Assembly: GCF_000002235.5 (NCBI RefSeq)
Contig: NW_022145615.1
Span: 10,110,891-10,174,890 of the forward strand
Source: Strongylocentrotus purpuratus
Lineage: Eukaryota > Echinodermata > Echinoidea > Camarodonta > Strongylocentrotidae
Reading direction: 5' to 3'
DNA: 64,000 nucleotides
The notes beneath the pieces were generated by a model. It was not told where the DNA came from. It did no database searches and worked only from the letters and a program-made list of their open reading frames with translations. The translations under genes were made by a program, and so were the position numbers. Of the stretch, positions 63,537 through 64,000 are shown in pieces (the first letter of the stretch is position 1; every line of letters starts with the position of its first letter).

Positions 63537-64000
63537 TTAAAGGGAAATCCAACTTTGATAGCAAACTATATACTCTAGAGGAGAGCAGAAAAATCAGAGA
63601 AGTAGACTGGTGAAAGTTTGAATGAAACCGGAAAAAAGGAGAAAGTTTAAAATTATTGAGTATAATTATGGGCTCTTAAAATTTGCTAAATTGGGAATGT
63701 CTCTGTGATGACATAGGTAAGACAACTTTTCCATTTGTTCCAAAATGACTAAAATTTCTTTTTTTCCTCAAAAATGTACAACTCTGGAGGGTCTATTCTC
63801 TTAAGAGGATCTTTAATGATCGGATATCCATTGAATATTTTGAGTAGTTCCCCAAGGAAGGAGGCACTGAGGAGAAAAACTGAATTTAATCATAATTTTG
63901 CACATGACAAATGGGAGAGTTATCTGCAACTACACATGTACATGTATGTCAAATTTGCAACTACCAGTATCTCATATTTCAAACATTCATAACTTTCTTA
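63537..64000. repeat. TTAAAGGG-type foldback MITE, family L, cut by window end
   Basis: Starts TTAAAGGGAAATCCAACTTT. The right part holds CTCATATTTCAAACATTCAT, the complement of a motif in the copy at 13746. The right end lies beyond 64000. Confidence 0.65.

Overview
The window is animal nuclear DNA, most likely from an echinoderm such as a sea urchin. That assignment is an inference. It rests on a compact P4-ATPase gene split into many short exons by repeat-rich introns, on abundant GTACAT palindromes and foldback MITEs with GTTTCACAAAG ends, and on a Ty3/Gypsy-type element primed by tRNA-Leu. Nothing bacterial or viral-genomic is present. Layout: 1-3476 is intergenic, with CT and CA microsatellites, a LINE 3' remnant on the minus strand (about 1018-1424) and a foldback repeat at 1655-1872. 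3477-8666 is a young but broken LTR retrotransposon in minus orientation. A TATA box at 9027-9034, followed by a perfect splice donor after 9109, may be the promoter and non-coding first exon of the main gene. This is tentative. 9110-16524 would then be the first intron, carrying purine and (CCCCTC)n simple repeats. 16525-54694 is one complete plus-strand gene. I rebuilt 24 coding exons whose junctions all keep frame. They give a 1219-residue class-1 P4-ATPase lipid flippase of the ATP8B group (ATP8B1/2/4-like), with the DGET, PISL, DKTGT, KGA, TGDK and GDGAND motifs and a C-terminal GYAF motif. 54695 to about 61620 looks like a very long 3' UTR or flank with several AATAAA signals. The rest to 64000 holds no gene I recognise. 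The most interesting structure is in the introns. Two MITE families with TTAA ends (called D and E here) supply eight copies, and seven have an end 3-38 nt from an exon. One E copy fills about 89% of intron 16. Other foldback elements begin or end 31-54 nt from exons, and simple repeats abut three splice donors; in intron 6 a (GAT)n array starts at donor position +4. A 1.8-kb TIR element with TA target duplication sits inside a D copy, and the empty site can be read from the sister copies. Intron 23 uses a GC-AG donor. Three minimal uORFs lie just before the start codon. Family labels D, E, H, J, K and so on are local to this annotation.
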